64,000 nucleotides of DNA from Teredinibacter franksiae (GCF_014218805.1 NZ_JACJUV010000001.1:2492501-2556500), one strand, 5' to 3'. Shown: positions 19,574-28,758, numbered from the stretch's first letter. Made by a program: numbers and translations. The notes: generated by a model not told the origin, from the sequence alone.

Positions 19574-20257
19574 ATGCCTAGTGAAGATCTAACCGGAAAA
19601 AATGTTGTCATCACCGGAGCCAATCGCGGTATTGGCCTAGAACTTACGCGTCAGTACAGGGGCCGTGGCGCAATGGTACACGGTTTATGCCGATGCGCCA
19701 GCCGCGAATTGGAAGCGAGTGGCGCCCGCGTTATTGAAGGTATTGAGGTTACGTCTGCGGCCTCTATGGTTAAGCTGCAGGAGCGCATGCAGGGTGTGGA
19801 TGTTGATATTCTCATTAATAACGCTGGCCTGCTTGAGAATGAGTCCCTGAGCGCGATGAATTTCGACACCATTGAACGACAATTCCAGATTAACGCCATG
19901 GGCCCGTTGCGCATTGCTATCGCCCTGCTCCCGCATTTGGTAAATGGCAGTAAAATTGGTTTGATTACCAGCCGCATGGGTTCTATTGCCGATAATGATT
20001 CGGGTGGTCGCTATGGCTACCGTATGTCGAAGGCCGCGTTGAACGCGGCGGGTGTGTCTCTGGCAAAGGATCTACAAGCCAACGGTGTTGCGGTTGCATT
20101 ACTGCACCCAGGCTACGTACAAACGGAGATGGTGGGGTTTGGCGGTGATATTTCGCCAGAATTAGCGGCTCAACGGCTAATGATACGTATGGATGAGCTT
20201 ACGTTAGAAAACAGTGGCACCTTCTGGCATTCGTCCGGTGAGGTATTACCCTGGTAG
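19574..20257 (+). CDS. SDR-family oxidoreductase
   Basis: About 227 residues from the ATG at 19574, which has GAGGAG upstream; an in-frame upstream start at 19535 is less likely. Classical short-chain dehydrogenase features: cofactor loop TGANRGIG, NNAG at about 87-90, a Ser region (ITSRMGSI), and the catalytic YGYRMSKAALN (YxxxK). It resembles the C-factor/CsgA-like and sniffer-like group. NAD(P)H-dependent reduction of a carbonyl substrate is the family role; substrate unknown. Confidence 0.85.
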   Translation: MPSEDLTGKNVVITGANRGIGLELTRQYRGRGAMVHGLCRCASRELEASGARVIEGIEVTSAASMVKLQERMQGVDVDILINNAGLLENESLSAMNFDTIERQFQINAMGPLRIAIALLPHLVNGSKIGLITSRMGSIADNDSGGRYGYRMSKAALNAAGVSLAKDLQANGVAVALLHPGYVQTEMVGFGGDISPELAAQRLMIRMDELTLENSGTFWHSSGEVLPW

Positions 20258-20288
20258 TTAGCCGGTATGGTGACCACCCGGCGGGCGG

Positions 20289-21488
20289 TTACACGCTCTG
20301 TTCGCAGGTCGGCAGGCTAATAATGAAGGCAGTACCGTCACTTTGCGCTTCGTCTAAACGAATACTGCCGCCCTGCATTTCCATAAATTCCTGACATAGG
20401 CGCAGGCCTAGACCCAGGCCTTTTTCACCGGCCGTACCTGTGCCACTATCAACCGAATGCGCGAATAATTTTGCCCGCAGCTCAGCTGAAATAGGGTTGC
20501 CGGAATTGTGCACGGAAAGCTCAACTTGCTGTAAATGGCACTGCGCACTTAGGTTGATGCGACCGTTCTCAGGGGTAAATTTAATCGCATTACTGAGTAG
20601 GTTTCGAATAACCGATTTTGTCAGTGTGGGGTCGGCCAATACCTGTATCTGATCATCAATATCACAGGTATATTCAATCTGCTTTAGGCGTAGCGTTTCG
20701 TTTAGTAGCGAGCTGCTAGCCAGTGTGAGTGCGGCCAGTGATACGGGTTGTGCCTGAATACTCTTGTTAAAACGCCGGCTGGACCATTGCAGCATCTCGT
20801 CTAGTAATTGATATACGGCCATTGAAGAATTGAGTATGCCGTGGGCCACTTTTGCTACGCCCTCGGGAGACAAGTGCTCGGCCCTACCTGTGAGGCGTTT
20901 GGTAAGCCCGAGGATGGCGCTGAAAGGCGAGCGCAGGTCGTGCGAGATGGACGCCATCATGGTTTCTTGTTCGCGGTTTAGGCGTTCTAGTTGGCGGTTG
21001 TGTAGGCGTAATTCCAGTTGCCCGATGACCTGTTTGGACAAAACGTAAAGGGCGCGTTGTTGGTCGGTGGACAATTTTCGTGGTTCGCGGTCTATCACGC
21101 ACAGGGTGCCTATAGCGGAGCCGTCTGGCGCAACAAGGGGAGCGCCTGCATAAAACCGGATGTCAGGTGCTCCAGTGACCAGAGGGTTGTCGGAGAACCT
21201 CGGATCCTCCTGCGCATTAGGTACCTCAAACACCTTATCTTGCAGAATGGCATGGGAGCAAAACGCGACATTTTTGGGTGTTTCCATCGCGTCCAGACCA
21301 ACGCGCGATTTAAACCACTGGCGGTGATCGTCCACAAGACTTATAAGGGATATGGGTGTTCCACAAATGGTGGACGCCAGTTCCGTTAATTCGTCGAAGG
21401 CCTTTTCGTCAGCACTATCGAGAACTTCATAATCGAGCAGTGTTTTTAACCGTGCTGATTCTTTTGGGTGGTCGGGGGCGCTTTGCAT
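20289..21488 (-). CDS. GAF-domain sensor histidine kinase
   Basis: 399 residues. A GAF domain (about 25-165; FDELTELASTICGTPISLISLVDD, FCSHAILQ, FYAGAPLVAPDGSAIGTLCVID) precedes HisKA with acceptor His in MASISHDLRSPFSAILGL and HATPase with NLLSNAIKFTPENG, N and G boxes and GEKGLGLGLRLCQEF. No membrane segment, so it is a cytosolic kinase. No response regulator gene is adjacent, so it is an orphan. No Shine-Dalgarno sequence precedes the ATG at 21488. Confidence 0.88.
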   Translation of the reverse strand: MQSAPDHPKESARLKTLLDYEVLDSADEKAFDELTELASTICGTPISLISLVDDHRQWFKSRVGLDAMETPKNVAFCSHAILQDKVFEVPNAQEDPRFSDNPLVTGAPDIRFYAGAPLVAPDGSAIGTLCVIDREPRKLSTDQQRALYVLSKQVIGQLELRLHNRQLERLNREQETMMASISHDLRSPFSAILGLTKRLTGRAEHLSPEGVAKVAHGILNSSMAVYQLLDEMLQWSSRRFNKSIQAQPVSLAALTLASSSLLNETLRLKQIEYTCDIDDQIQVLADPTLTKSVIRNLLSNAIKFTPENGRINLSAQCHLQQVELSVHNSGNPISAELRAKLFAHSVDSGTGTAGEKGLGLGLRLCQEFMEMQGGSIRLDEAQSDGTAFIISLPTCEQSV

Positions 21489-21560
21489 AATGTGTAGCTA
21501 CTAAGGAGGGTTACATAACTATAGTAGAAGCGCTAAGGGGCAGGTGAATGGAGGCTGTTG

Positions 21561-21596
21561 AAAGTTGGCCGCGGCAAATAGCGAGGCCAACTTTTT
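21561..21596. terminator. Rho-independent terminator
   Basis: AAAGTTGGCC pairs with GGCCAACTTT around a 14-base loop, between the ExoP_C-like gene end (21619) and the histidine kinase start. Confidence 0.75.
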
Positions 21597-21618
21597 GTGT
21601 GGGCTGTAAGGGGCTAGC

Positions 21619-22272
21619 CTATTTCGCTTCTTCCTCCACGCAACCGGGGTCGCCTTCGGGCATGCGAATCAAACTAACGTCGGCAACGCTCAAGTCCATT
21701 TTGTTGTCTGTGGCGATCATAAAGCCGTTTACTTTGCTCAAATCGAAATTATCGCTCTGGAAGCAGTTCAGCGGAATCGGAAAAACAAACCACTCTCCGG
21801 TCTTTTTCTTGCGCAGTTGACGGGATATATTCACTTCCGCCCGGCAGGGCCAGTTGCAATCAATGGCCACAGAAACCCCGCCCTTAGGCTTTTTGTTCAT
21901 TTTGAGTGTGAACGCAAGTGCGCCCACATCTTTGGCGGCACTTAAGTCTTTACTTGACGCAACGAGCTTTAGCTCGCCTTTTTCTTTCTTCCGCGACCAT
22001 ACGCCGCGAATAGCATCGCCATCGGCTTTATAGCGGTCGGGCATCACTTCGAGTTTGCCGTTTTTTGACCGGCCCGTGAGATCATCAATATTCAGCCCCC
22101 AGTTACCTGGGTCGCCGACTTGAAAGCGCCAGTCGCCCACCAGCTTACCTTCAGAGAAATAAAAGAAATTTGGGTTTTTACCTTCGGCTGCTACAACCGC
22201 TGAAAATACTAAACCAATCAGGCTAGCCAGTGCTACCACACCCATTATTTTGTGGGAGTTGGGCTTAAACAT
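21619..22272 (-). CDS. secreted ExoP_C-like carbohydrate-binding domain protein
   Basis: About 217 residues from the ATG at 22272 (GGAGG seven bases upstream). Signal peptide (about 1-28, ending VVAAEG). The body, with GNWGLNIDDLTG..., GALAFTLKMNKKPKGGVSVAIDCNWPCRAEVNI, GEWFVFPIPLNCF and DKMDLSVADVSLIR-like stretches, matches the galactose-binding-like domain at the C-terminus of ExoP-type GH3 glucanases. Here it is free-standing, with no catalytic domain. It lies 86 bases after the GH43 gene, same strand, so the pair is probably functionally linked. Confidence 0.75.
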   Translation of the reverse strand: MFKPNSHKIMGVVALASLIGLVFSAVVAAEGKNPNFFYFSEGKLVGDWRFQVGDPGNWGLNIDDLTGRSKNGKLEVMPDRYKADGDAIRGVWSRKKEKGELKLVASSKDLSAAKDVGALAFTLKMNKKPKGGVSVAIDCNWPCRAEVNISRQLRKKKTGEWFVFPIPLNCFQSDNFDLSKVNGFMIATDNKMDLSVADVSLIRMPEGDPGCVEEEAK

Positions 22273-22358
22273 AGTGCATCCTCCGTTTTCATTATGAGAC
22301 AAAAATAAATTTGCATGAGTCGGCCGATTATTTCAACCACCTGAATCAACTCAGGCCA

Positions 22359-23486
22359 TCAATCGCCCAACCAGGCATCGATAACTTGAATGCTACCGTC
22401 TGCATTGTGGGTTAACGACGTCATTTTAACGCTGCGCAGGTGGTCAACGCCGCCAGAGAGCGAGCTGTCGTGGTATAGCAAATGCCACTGGCCCTTATAC
22501 TCAACAATTGAATGATGGTTTGTCCAACCGAGTACGGGCTCCAGCAATTTACCTCGCCATTGAAACGGCCCGTAGGGGTTATCGCTGGTAGCATATTGAA
22601 TAGTATGGCTATCGCCGGTTGACCAGCTGAGATAATAGGTACCCTTGAACTTATGCACCCAAGGCGCTTCGAAAAATTTTCGCGCAAGATCACCCTGGTT
22701 AATAAGGTTGCCGTTTTCGTCTAGCAGTGAAATTTGAGTAAGCGGATGCGCGAGGTTCACCATGGAGTCGTTCAGCTTTGCCATATAGGGCATTAATGAC
22801 GGCTGGTTCTCGGCGGGGTATTTATCTACACCGGTGTATTTGCCGTGTTCCCAGCGCTGCAGTTGGCCACCGCGAATACCACCAAGGTATAAGTAGTGAC
22901 TGCCGTCGTCGTCTTTGAATACTGCGGGGTCGATACTGAAGGTACCCGGAATAAAGCTTTGTTCAGGAACAAAAGGGCCTTCCGGCTTTCGGGATTTAGC
23001 GACACCGATGCGAAAAATATCTTTGTCGTCTTTCGCCGGAAAATAAAGGTAATAAGTACCGTCTTTTTCTGCCGCGTCGGGGGCCCATAATTGTTTTGTT
23101 GCCCAGGGTACTTCGCCTATATGCAGTGCCGGGCCGTGGTCGGTCACCTGCCCGCCGGCCTCCGCCATAGAGAGCACGTGGTAGTCCACCATATCAAAAC
23201 GAGCGCCGCTGCCGGTGGCCGTTGATTTGGAGTCGATATCGTGGGAGGGGTATATATACAGGCGGTTATTGAAAACATGAGCCGAAGGGTCGGCGGTGTA
23301 AATATGCGTTACCAGAGGGTTATGCGGGAACTGCTCTGTAGGCAAATCTTTTTCAGGCGCTGGTTGGGCTCGGGTGGGCGCGGTTATCTGTGGTTGCGCG
23401 TCGGTAATGTCGGTTTTGGATTTCTCGCAGGCCGAAAGCGAGAGCGCTACTACAACGAGTAGCGCGGCAATAATAGGGGTGGTCAT
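22359..23486 (-). CDS. GH43-family glycoside hydrolase, lipoprotein
   Basis: About 375 residues from the ATG at 23486, which opens a lipoprotein signal (MTTPIIAALLVVVALSLSAC). The frame is open upstream, but with a poor leader. Five-bladed propeller signatures of GH43: catalytic base Asp in YTADPSAHVFNNRLYIY, pKa-modulating Asp in SIDPAVFKDDDG, and acid Glu in FFEAPWVHKFKGTYYLSW, plus the His in TNHHSIVEYKGQWHLLYHD. Family activities are xylosidase, arabinofuranosidase and arabinanase; the exact substrate cannot be set from sequence alone. Surface- or periplasm-anchored. Confidence 0.9.
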   Translation of the reverse strand: MTTPIIAALLVVVALSLSACEKSKTDITDAQPQITAPTRAQPAPEKDLPTEQFPHNPLVTHIYTADPSAHVFNNRLYIYPSHDIDSKSTATGSGARFDMVDYHVLSMAEAGGQVTDHGPALHIGEVPWATKQLWAPDAAEKDGTYYLYFPAKDDKDIFRIGVAKSRKPEGPFVPEQSFIPGTFSIDPAVFKDDDGSHYLYLGGIRGGQLQRWEHGKYTGVDKYPAENQPSLMPYMAKLNDSMVNLAHPLTQISLLDENGNLINQGDLARKFFEAPWVHKFKGTYYLSWSTGDSHTIQYATSDNPYGPFQWRGKLLEPVLGWTNHHSIVEYKGQWHLLYHDSSLSGGVDHLRSVKMTSLTHNADGSIQVIDAWLGD

Positions 23487-23713
23487 GGGGTCGTTTTCCG
23501 TTATTTTTATTTTCTGATAGCTTAACGGGTTTACGCTGTACTTCAAGAGGTTTGAAATGGGAGCCGGCAAAGGGTTGGCCAAGGGGGGCCGTTCTTTTCA
23601 ATTGCTGGTGGGCAGAGAGGCTAGCACAAGGTAGGTACCCTAGCATCTCAAAGCAGGGCTGGGGGCCCTTGCCCGTAGAGGTCCCCCTGTGAATAGTCAC
23701 TAAAACCAGTTTT

Positions 23714-24196
23714 TTACAGTGCCTTAAGTGCTTCTTCGGCAACGGCTTCATCCTGTTTTACTGATCCGCCACTCACACCAATGCCGCCAATAATACGTCC
23801 TTCCGAATCAATGATTGGGTATCCCCCACCAAAAGTAATGAGCCCGCCGTTGGACACCTCAATACCATAGAGTTCTTTATGTGGTTGGGCAATGGCGCCT
23901 AGGTCGGCCGTAGGCATATTAAACAGGCGGGCGGTTCTGGCTTTTTTAATGGCAATATCAATGCTGCCCAAAAAAGCGCCGTCCATTCTAGAAAAGCCCA
24001 CCAAATTCGCTCCTTCATCAACCACCGCAATATTCATTAATGTTCCGTCTGTGTTTGCTTTAGCTTCTGCCGCTGATAAGAGAGCCTTGGCTTGCGCGAG
24101 TGTTATCCCTTGTGAATAAACCATTGATGAATACGACGCCGATATGGTTAGTAATAACGCCAAAGATGATTCAAAAAGCCTGCGCATTGTAAACAT
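23714..24196 (-). CDS. GlcG/HbpS-like protein, exported
   Basis: 160 residues with a signal peptide (about 1-29, ending MVYSQG). ITLAQAKALLSAAEAKA, NIAVVDEGANLVGFSRMDGAFLGSIDIAIKKARTA and GGGYPIIDSEGRIIGGIGVSGGSVKQDEAVAEEAL are the conserved parts of the GlcG/HbpS (formerly DUF336) family. Some members bind heme; others are of unknown function. SD GGAGA before the ATG. No glycolate genes are nearby. Confidence 0.88.
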   Translation of the reverse strand: MFTMRRLFESSLALLLTISASYSSMVYSQGITLAQAKALLSAAEAKANTDGTLMNIAVVDEGANLVGFSRMDGAFLGSIDIAIKKARTARLFNMPTADLGAIAQPHKELYGIEVSNGGLITFGGGYPIIDSEGRIIGGIGVSGGSVKQDEAVAEEALKAL

Positions 24197-24412
24197 CTAT
24201 TCTCTCCAAATTATTCATATTGAACTGGAAGGCTAGCTGAGAATATTGGTAAATCAAGCGATGCAGTCATCAAATGCACGCTATCTCAAGCGTGTTGTAT
24301 TGAGTTGCTTTAGGTATAGATGCGGAGTTCATCTCGATAAGCTTTGATAGCACAATTTTGAATATTCTGGATAAATGAATATTATTGGGATTTCCGCTTT
24401 GAATAAAAATTC

Positions 24413-24439
24413 AAAAAGGCTGCCGAATTAGGCAGCCTT
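24413..24439 (-). terminator. Rho-independent terminator of the LamG gene
   Basis: AAGGCTGCC pairs with GGCAGCCTT around a 6-base loop. On the minus strand it is followed by TTTTTGAATTTTT, and it lies about 22 bases past the stop at 24462. Confidence 0.9.
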
Positions 24440-24461
24440 GATTTAGTAGCAATAAAAAATA

Positions 24462-26501
24462 TTAACCAGATCGTTTGCCAGATTTTTCAGCTGGTTCAAC
24501 TTCAAGTGCTGGCGCCGATTTCAAGGTAACACCATCGGTTACACCAATATTCTGCGCGTCGACCTGATTAAGAAAATATTCAAGGTCGGCTTTACGTGCA
24601 GGTAGGAATGTGCCAGTTAACGCAGGTGAAAGCCGTCTATTTTCATCAACATGAACGAAAGTAGCGGACGGCCATGATTTACCTTTCCCTATACTGTTAG
24701 CGGCGGTCAAGCCGAAAACACTGGGCATATGGCAACCACCACACGTCATCGCCTCGGTACGATTAAGAACTTGGTCAACGGTAAGAGGGGAGTTAAGTTT
24801 AGCCAGTTGCCCCTGCATTGTGGATTTAAACCCTGAATTTGTGTTGGTGGTAAAATTATTTTCATTTGTTGCTCCACTTGCATGGCTTTGCCCATTATTC
24901 CAGGAATCAGCACCAACTTTTAAGAAAAAACTATCGGTGTCGGTAAGTAATGTATCCAAATTGCTCATGTACCACCATGGAGAAGTAGCGCCGGGGGAAA
25001 CAGCAAATTTTTGAGCGATAGGATTGCTCTTAACCGAAACTGGATTGATGTGCGCACGATTAAACGGGAATTCTATTTTGAATTCCTTCAGTAGCCAATC
25101 TTGGCCAGAACCACTCATAAACATATTGGTTCTGATCTGGCCGGTTCCGCTTAGGAAATTTCTGAAGTCGATAATGGGTGCAATGCCCTCATTTGAAAGA
25201 CCATTAAAATAAAAGTTTTTCAGGGTCATTACCCTGCCAGTAGCGGAATTTATTTTACTAATATTTGCCCATAGATTAGCAACAGGAATACAACCAGCAG
25301 GGTTGCCTGGCTTGGGGTTATCAATCAGAGCCTCAAAAATAATAAAATTTCTGTCTCTGCCCGTTAGTCGATTAAATCCATAGACTATGCGTGCCTCACC
25401 ACAGTCTTCAAAATCAACTTGGTCTCTTAAATCAAATCGATTAACCAGGGCTAAAGGTTTATAGCGGGCCATAGCGGTAGAAGCATTTAGCGCCTGTGCG
25501 CCCTCGTTGGGCCGACACTCAATGGTAGCGCCGTGAAAGGGATCTGTGCAATCCTGCCAGGGAACTGTCTGACCATTTGGATTAAGAACAGTTCGCCACA
25601 TACCGGCAAACAAAGATGTACCGGTAACGGTTTTATCCGCTGTTCTAGCTCTAACCGTACTAGCCAGTCGATCCATTACACTTTTTAAATCAAATTGAGC
25701 CATGCTTATATCGAGGCTGCTATCGTGAAGCATTAGCGACCGGTTAAGCGTCAGGTGGTACGCGCCACCGTCATTAACTTCTCTTAAAACTTCGTTGTGG
25801 CTTAACACCCGATTGAAAATTTTCACTTCGTCGATACGACCTGGGAATGTATAAGGAGCGCCTTTATACATATTACCGATAGCAATTTTGCTGCCGGTCC
25901 ACCCCGGAGCAAGACCCGGAGCAACCGCGCACTGTTTTACTTTTTTTCCGTTTACATAAAGGGTCCATTTTTTTTGGTCTGCAGCCGTTTCGGTTGGGGA
26001 GGTTGTTTCCTCTAGCGATGCGGCTACATGCGTCCAGGTATTCAGGGGTATTGCTTCGGGCGAATAACAATTCTGGTAGCTACCATTATGGAAATGCGCG
26101 TTTAGTCTGCCATTTGATGTCAGCTGCATAACAAAATCACGGCCTGGCGTAACCTTCGCGAGAATTACGTTATAACTTCGGTATTGCAAAGGTTTAATCC
26201 ACGCACTTAGCGTGAATTCGTCCATATTGTTCAGCAGCCCTGTATTGGTAACTGAAATATACTGTGTACGAGAAGTTCCGCCGGTGTAGATACCGTTCCC
26301 AACCGGGCCAGCTATATAGGGTGAGGCAGAATAGCCTTCCGTTATACCGTTATTTCCATTATTCGTGACATCTATAATGGTTGAGCCAGCGCCACTAAAA
26401 TTCCAGTGGGCGAATGGATTTGGTGCACCTGCGTGGGTATAGCCGACAACAACAAAAACCATGAACATCATAAACATCGGCTTAGCGATATTGATTTTCA
26501 T
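24462..26501 (-). CDS. exported LamG-domain protein with a CXXCH motif
   Basis: 679 residues with a signal peptide ending THAG (about 25). Residues 28-240 form a LamG-like jellyroll (AHWNFSGAGSTIIDVTNNGNNG, FTLSAWIKPLQYRSYN, TWTHVAASLEE, GRIDEVKIFNRVLSHNEV), a sugar or ligand-binding fold. The C-terminal 430 residues are not recognised, but contain TEAMTCGGCHMPSVFGL, a single CXXCH as in covalent c-type heme sites, plus several other Cys that may form disulfides. SD CGGAG before the ATG. Whether heme is attached is unknown. Monocistronic with its own terminator. Confidence 0.78.
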   Translation of the reverse strand: MKINIAKPMFMMFMVFVVVGYTHAGAPNPFAHWNFSGAGSTIIDVTNNGNNGITEGYSASPYIAGPVGNGIYTGGTSRTQYISVTNTGLLNNMDEFTLSAWIKPLQYRSYNVILAKVTPGRDFVMQLTSNGRLNAHFHNGSYQNCYSPEAIPLNTWTHVAASLEETTSPTETAADQKKWTLYVNGKKVKQCAVAPGLAPGWTGSKIAIGNMYKGAPYTFPGRIDEVKIFNRVLSHNEVLREVNDGGAYHLTLNRSLMLHDSSLDISMAQFDLKSVMDRLASTVRARTADKTVTGTSLFAGMWRTVLNPNGQTVPWQDCTDPFHGATIECRPNEGAQALNASTAMARYKPLALVNRFDLRDQVDFEDCGEARIVYGFNRLTGRDRNFIIFEALIDNPKPGNPAGCIPVANLWANISKINSATGRVMTLKNFYFNGLSNEGIAPIIDFRNFLSGTGQIRTNMFMSGSGQDWLLKEFKIEFPFNRAHINPVSVKSNPIAQKFAVSPGATSPWWYMSNLDTLLTDTDSFFLKVGADSWNNGQSHASGATNENNFTTNTNSGFKSTMQGQLAKLNSPLTVDQVLNRTEAMTCGGCHMPSVFGLTAANSIGKGKSWPSATFVHVDENRRLSPALTGTFLPARKADLEYFLNQVDAQNIGVTDGVTLKSAPALEVEPAEKSGKRSG

Positions 26502-27050
26502 AAATTACGCTCCGGGTTGGGAGTTAATGAATACATCGATGAAGTTGATGAACAAAACCTTCCTCGCGTGAATGTTAGTGGCAACCACGTTAGAAGAAAA
26601 AAACTTTGTACGACACATCGCTAAACAGAGTACGCCTTTCCCGTCAGGGTTTTCGTTTAACTTGATCAATAAATAGTATTAAAAGACAGTTTTTGTTGCT
26701 ATCCATATTCACAGCGCGTGACATTGTATCTATTCTCTGCTGGCAATGGGCAACACGTTGCTCGTTGCGCGGTGCTGGCAATGTTTACATATTCGGTAAT
26801 CACTAAAAATGCATGTAAGACTACGCTGTGTTTACCTGCGGATTAGCCCATGGAGATGAAATAAGCTTGTTAGTCTTTTTTAGAATAAATGAATTCTTCG
26901 CGGTTATTACCGCTTCGGTTTACGTGCTGCGAATAATTTCGTAGATAAAAACGGGGGCGTGCCAATTTAAAAAGCCTTTCCCTTTTTGGCGCGACAAGCG
27001 TTAAAGGTGTTAGGTGATAAAATCAATGACGCTGACAACATTGTTTTTTA

Positions 27051-27095
27051 TCAGGGCCCGTAGAGCACTTTTGTTTAAGTCTCTACGGGCCCTGA
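27051..27095. repeat. perfect 15-bp inverted repeat
   Basis: TCAGGGCCCGTAGAG at 27051-27065 is exactly mirrored by CTCTACGGGCCCTGA at 27081-27095, with a 15-base loop. No T-run follows on the plus strand. On the minus strand the stem runs into AAAAAACA, that is a T-run on the plus side before the stem, so a classical terminator is not supported in either direction. Confidence 0.8.
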
Positions 27096-27120
27096 CGGGG
27101 CTAAGTACGATATGCCAATT

Positions 27121-27220
27121 TAGGTTAGACTGTAGGCCTCATTCTTTAAGAGTATTGGCATGAGGCAGTCGAGTGGGAAAGACTTGTCCCGCGCGATTAT
27201 GGCTCAGGTATTTTTACTCC
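27121..27220 (+). ncRNA. candidate structured RNA element
   Basis: Stem GACT..GCCTCAT (27128-27142) pairs with ATGAGGCAGTC (27160-27170) through a four-base bulge. It is followed directly by GGGA-AAGACTTG-TCCC (27175-27190) and, further on, TATTTTTAC. The adjoining stems and trailing T-run suggest a small RNA or leader, but there is no match to a family I know and no promoter that I can vouch for. Confidence 0.25.
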
Positions 27221-27315
27221 ATTCAAATCCCATTTACCTAGCCGTTCTTTTGCAAGCGCTAGGCTAGAAATTACCATAACCTACAATGCCCCTGCTTATT
27301 GGCTTGTATATACCG

Positions 27316-27816
27316 CTATTCCGCTTTTCGTGCTTTTTCTAAGTCCGCGCGTAAATTGCTTTCTATTTGTTGCAATTTTGGTATTGAGCCCTCAATCAGA
27401 GTTTGAGACATTTGCATTGACTCTTGCATAACCGCCGGCATTTTTTTAAGTAAAGATTTGCCTGTTTCGGTTTTATAGAAAACTAACATATCCGTAATCT
27501 CGTCTTCGGTAAAATTGCGATCGTATATGTCAACCGCTAGCGGTTCCATTTTTGCCCAGCTCAAATTTTCTTTCATTATTAGAATCATTTGACTGTAGTA
27601 TTCATCGAAAATAGCCTGCTCGTTAGGCTGAACCCCCATTTTGGTAGACATATCTTGCATCGCCACCTCCATCTGGGAGTAAATGGACTCAACCATAGAA
27701 CCCATGTCCATAACATTCACAAGCTCTTTAAGCTTAGTTTGCTTGGCGCTTTCATTCGCCTGAACAAAGATGGATGAAGTGATGAATAGTAATCCGACTA
27801 GATATTTGAATTTCAT
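27316..27816 (-). CDS. DUF2059-domain exported protein
   Basis: 166 residues, with a signal peptide (MKFKYLVGLLFITSSIFVQANE). Residues 60-135 carry the DUF2059 pattern FDEYYSQMILIMKENLSWAKMEPLAVDIYDRNFTEDEITDMLVFYKTETGKSLLKKMP. Probably periplasmic and mainly helical; function unknown. SD AAGGAAAG before the ATG. It sits just outside the low-coordinate edge of the cassette array, and no attC follows it, so I take it as a native gene. Confidence 0.85.
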   Translation of the reverse strand: MKFKYLVGLLFITSSIFVQANESAKQTKLKELVNVMDMGSMVESIYSQMEVAMQDMSTKMGVQPNEQAIFDEYYSQMILIMKENLSWAKMEPLAVDIYDRNFTEDEITDMLVFYKTETGKSLLKKMPAVMQESMQMSQTLIEGSIPKLQQIESNLRADLEKARKAE

Positions 27817-28127
27817 ATGTATAACTTTCCTTAGCTGAATGGGTTGGTATAGCGCTCCAGCTAAAAGCGAGAGCCTAGTGGTTGATCAGGTAGAATTAGA
27901 GCAAAAAAAACCTGCGCAGGGCTGGGCGGCGTAGAATATCATCCGAATATAAACATACAAATAATCAGAATAAAACCGATTTTAATCGTCCGCCTCAAAA
28001 ATAAATGCCTTAAGTAGCCTACACCTCGATAAACGAAGTAACATAATCCAGCTGTTGTACTTGATTGGGGGATGTGCCCATTTTTTCGTTATTTCTGATA
28101 CCTTAACCATCTAGCATATTAGGGGAC
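27817..28127. other. 311-base spacer at the distal edge of the cassette array
   Basis: Holds the DUF2059 promoter and the 3' flank of the last cassette-like gene (stop at 28128). No attC with paired ends can be read after that stop, so the distal end of the array is degraded or the gene is not a cassette. Confidence 0.4.
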
Positions 28128-28610
28128 TTATGGGGCGGATGGTAATGCGCCAACATCATTTCTCAACCGTTTTGTTTTGCTTATCCTGGGTAGCGCTTCC
28201 GATTCAACTTCACTAAATAGCACCGAGTGAGAGTACATTGCACTACTGGAGTGATATTCAATTTCACCGCCAATTAAACCTGTACTGTATAGCACGTACT
28301 TAACTTCTCCTGCGCCGATAGATAACTTCAATTTAGCCAAGCCGACCTCGCCCATAACCTGCGCCGTCAATAAATGCTTGCCAGGTGTTACCTTAAGAGC
28401 AAAATGACCATTAAACTTGAGCAGCCCTACCTTATTTCCATTTAGCTTTATCGTTGGAGGTATTCTCCCGTGGATTTTAGAATCACGCTTGGGTACATAT
28501 ACATATATCATGCCTTCTTCGGTGCTAACAGCTTCCTTTTGGAAACTAGGTCCCGTAGCAGAGCATCCGAGTATAAGTCCAAAAATAATTGCAACAAAAA
28601 CGGTTTTAAT
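28128..28610 (-). CDS. DUF2846-like lipoprotein, probable ATT start
   Basis: The first in-frame ATG (28511) would give 127 residues without a signal. Extending to an ATT at 28608-28610, seven bases after AGGAG, adds KTVFVAIIFGLILGC, a perfect lipoprotein signal with lipobox LILGC, so I prefer about 160 residues. The body (VYVPKRDSKIHGRIPPTIKLNGNKVG, GHFALKVTPGKHLLTA) resembles DUF2846, a domain of small lipoproteins with a beta-sandwich look. It is the last cassette-like gene of the array. Function unknown. Confidence 0.65.
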   Translation of the reverse strand: MKTVFVAIIFGLILGCSATGPSFQKEAVSTEEGMIYVYVPKRDSKIHGRIPPTIKLNGNKVGLLKFNGHFALKVTPGKHLLTAQVMGEVGLAKLKLSIGAGEVKYVLYSTGLIGGEIEYHSSSAMYSHSVLFSEVESEALPRISKTKRLRNDVGALPSAP

Positions 28611-28633
28611 AGTGTTCTCCTAACTGCTTCAAC

Positions 28634-28758
28634 GCATAACGCGTTGAGTAATTTTCGGGTTATAGGGATGTGTGTTGCCACAAAAATAGGGGCATCTTAA
28701 GGAAGTTAATGAGTTGTCTTTTTTGACATGTTCATTGGGGAACCTAACTTTGTTATGC
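28634..28758 (-). other. degenerate attC-like site
   Basis: Bounded by GCATAAC and GTTATGC, 125 bases apart, in the right place between two minus-strand genes. The inner L boxes pair poorly, so this may be a decayed site. Confidence 0.4.

Larger units (their letters stand above)
26502..27315. other. 814-base region without a protein gene
   Basis: No plausible coding frame on either strand. It includes the LamG gene promoter (near 26510-26640), a perfect 15-bp inverted repeat at 27051-27095, and a stretch at 27121-27220 able to form several adjacent stems. These two are listed separately. Confidence 0.5.
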
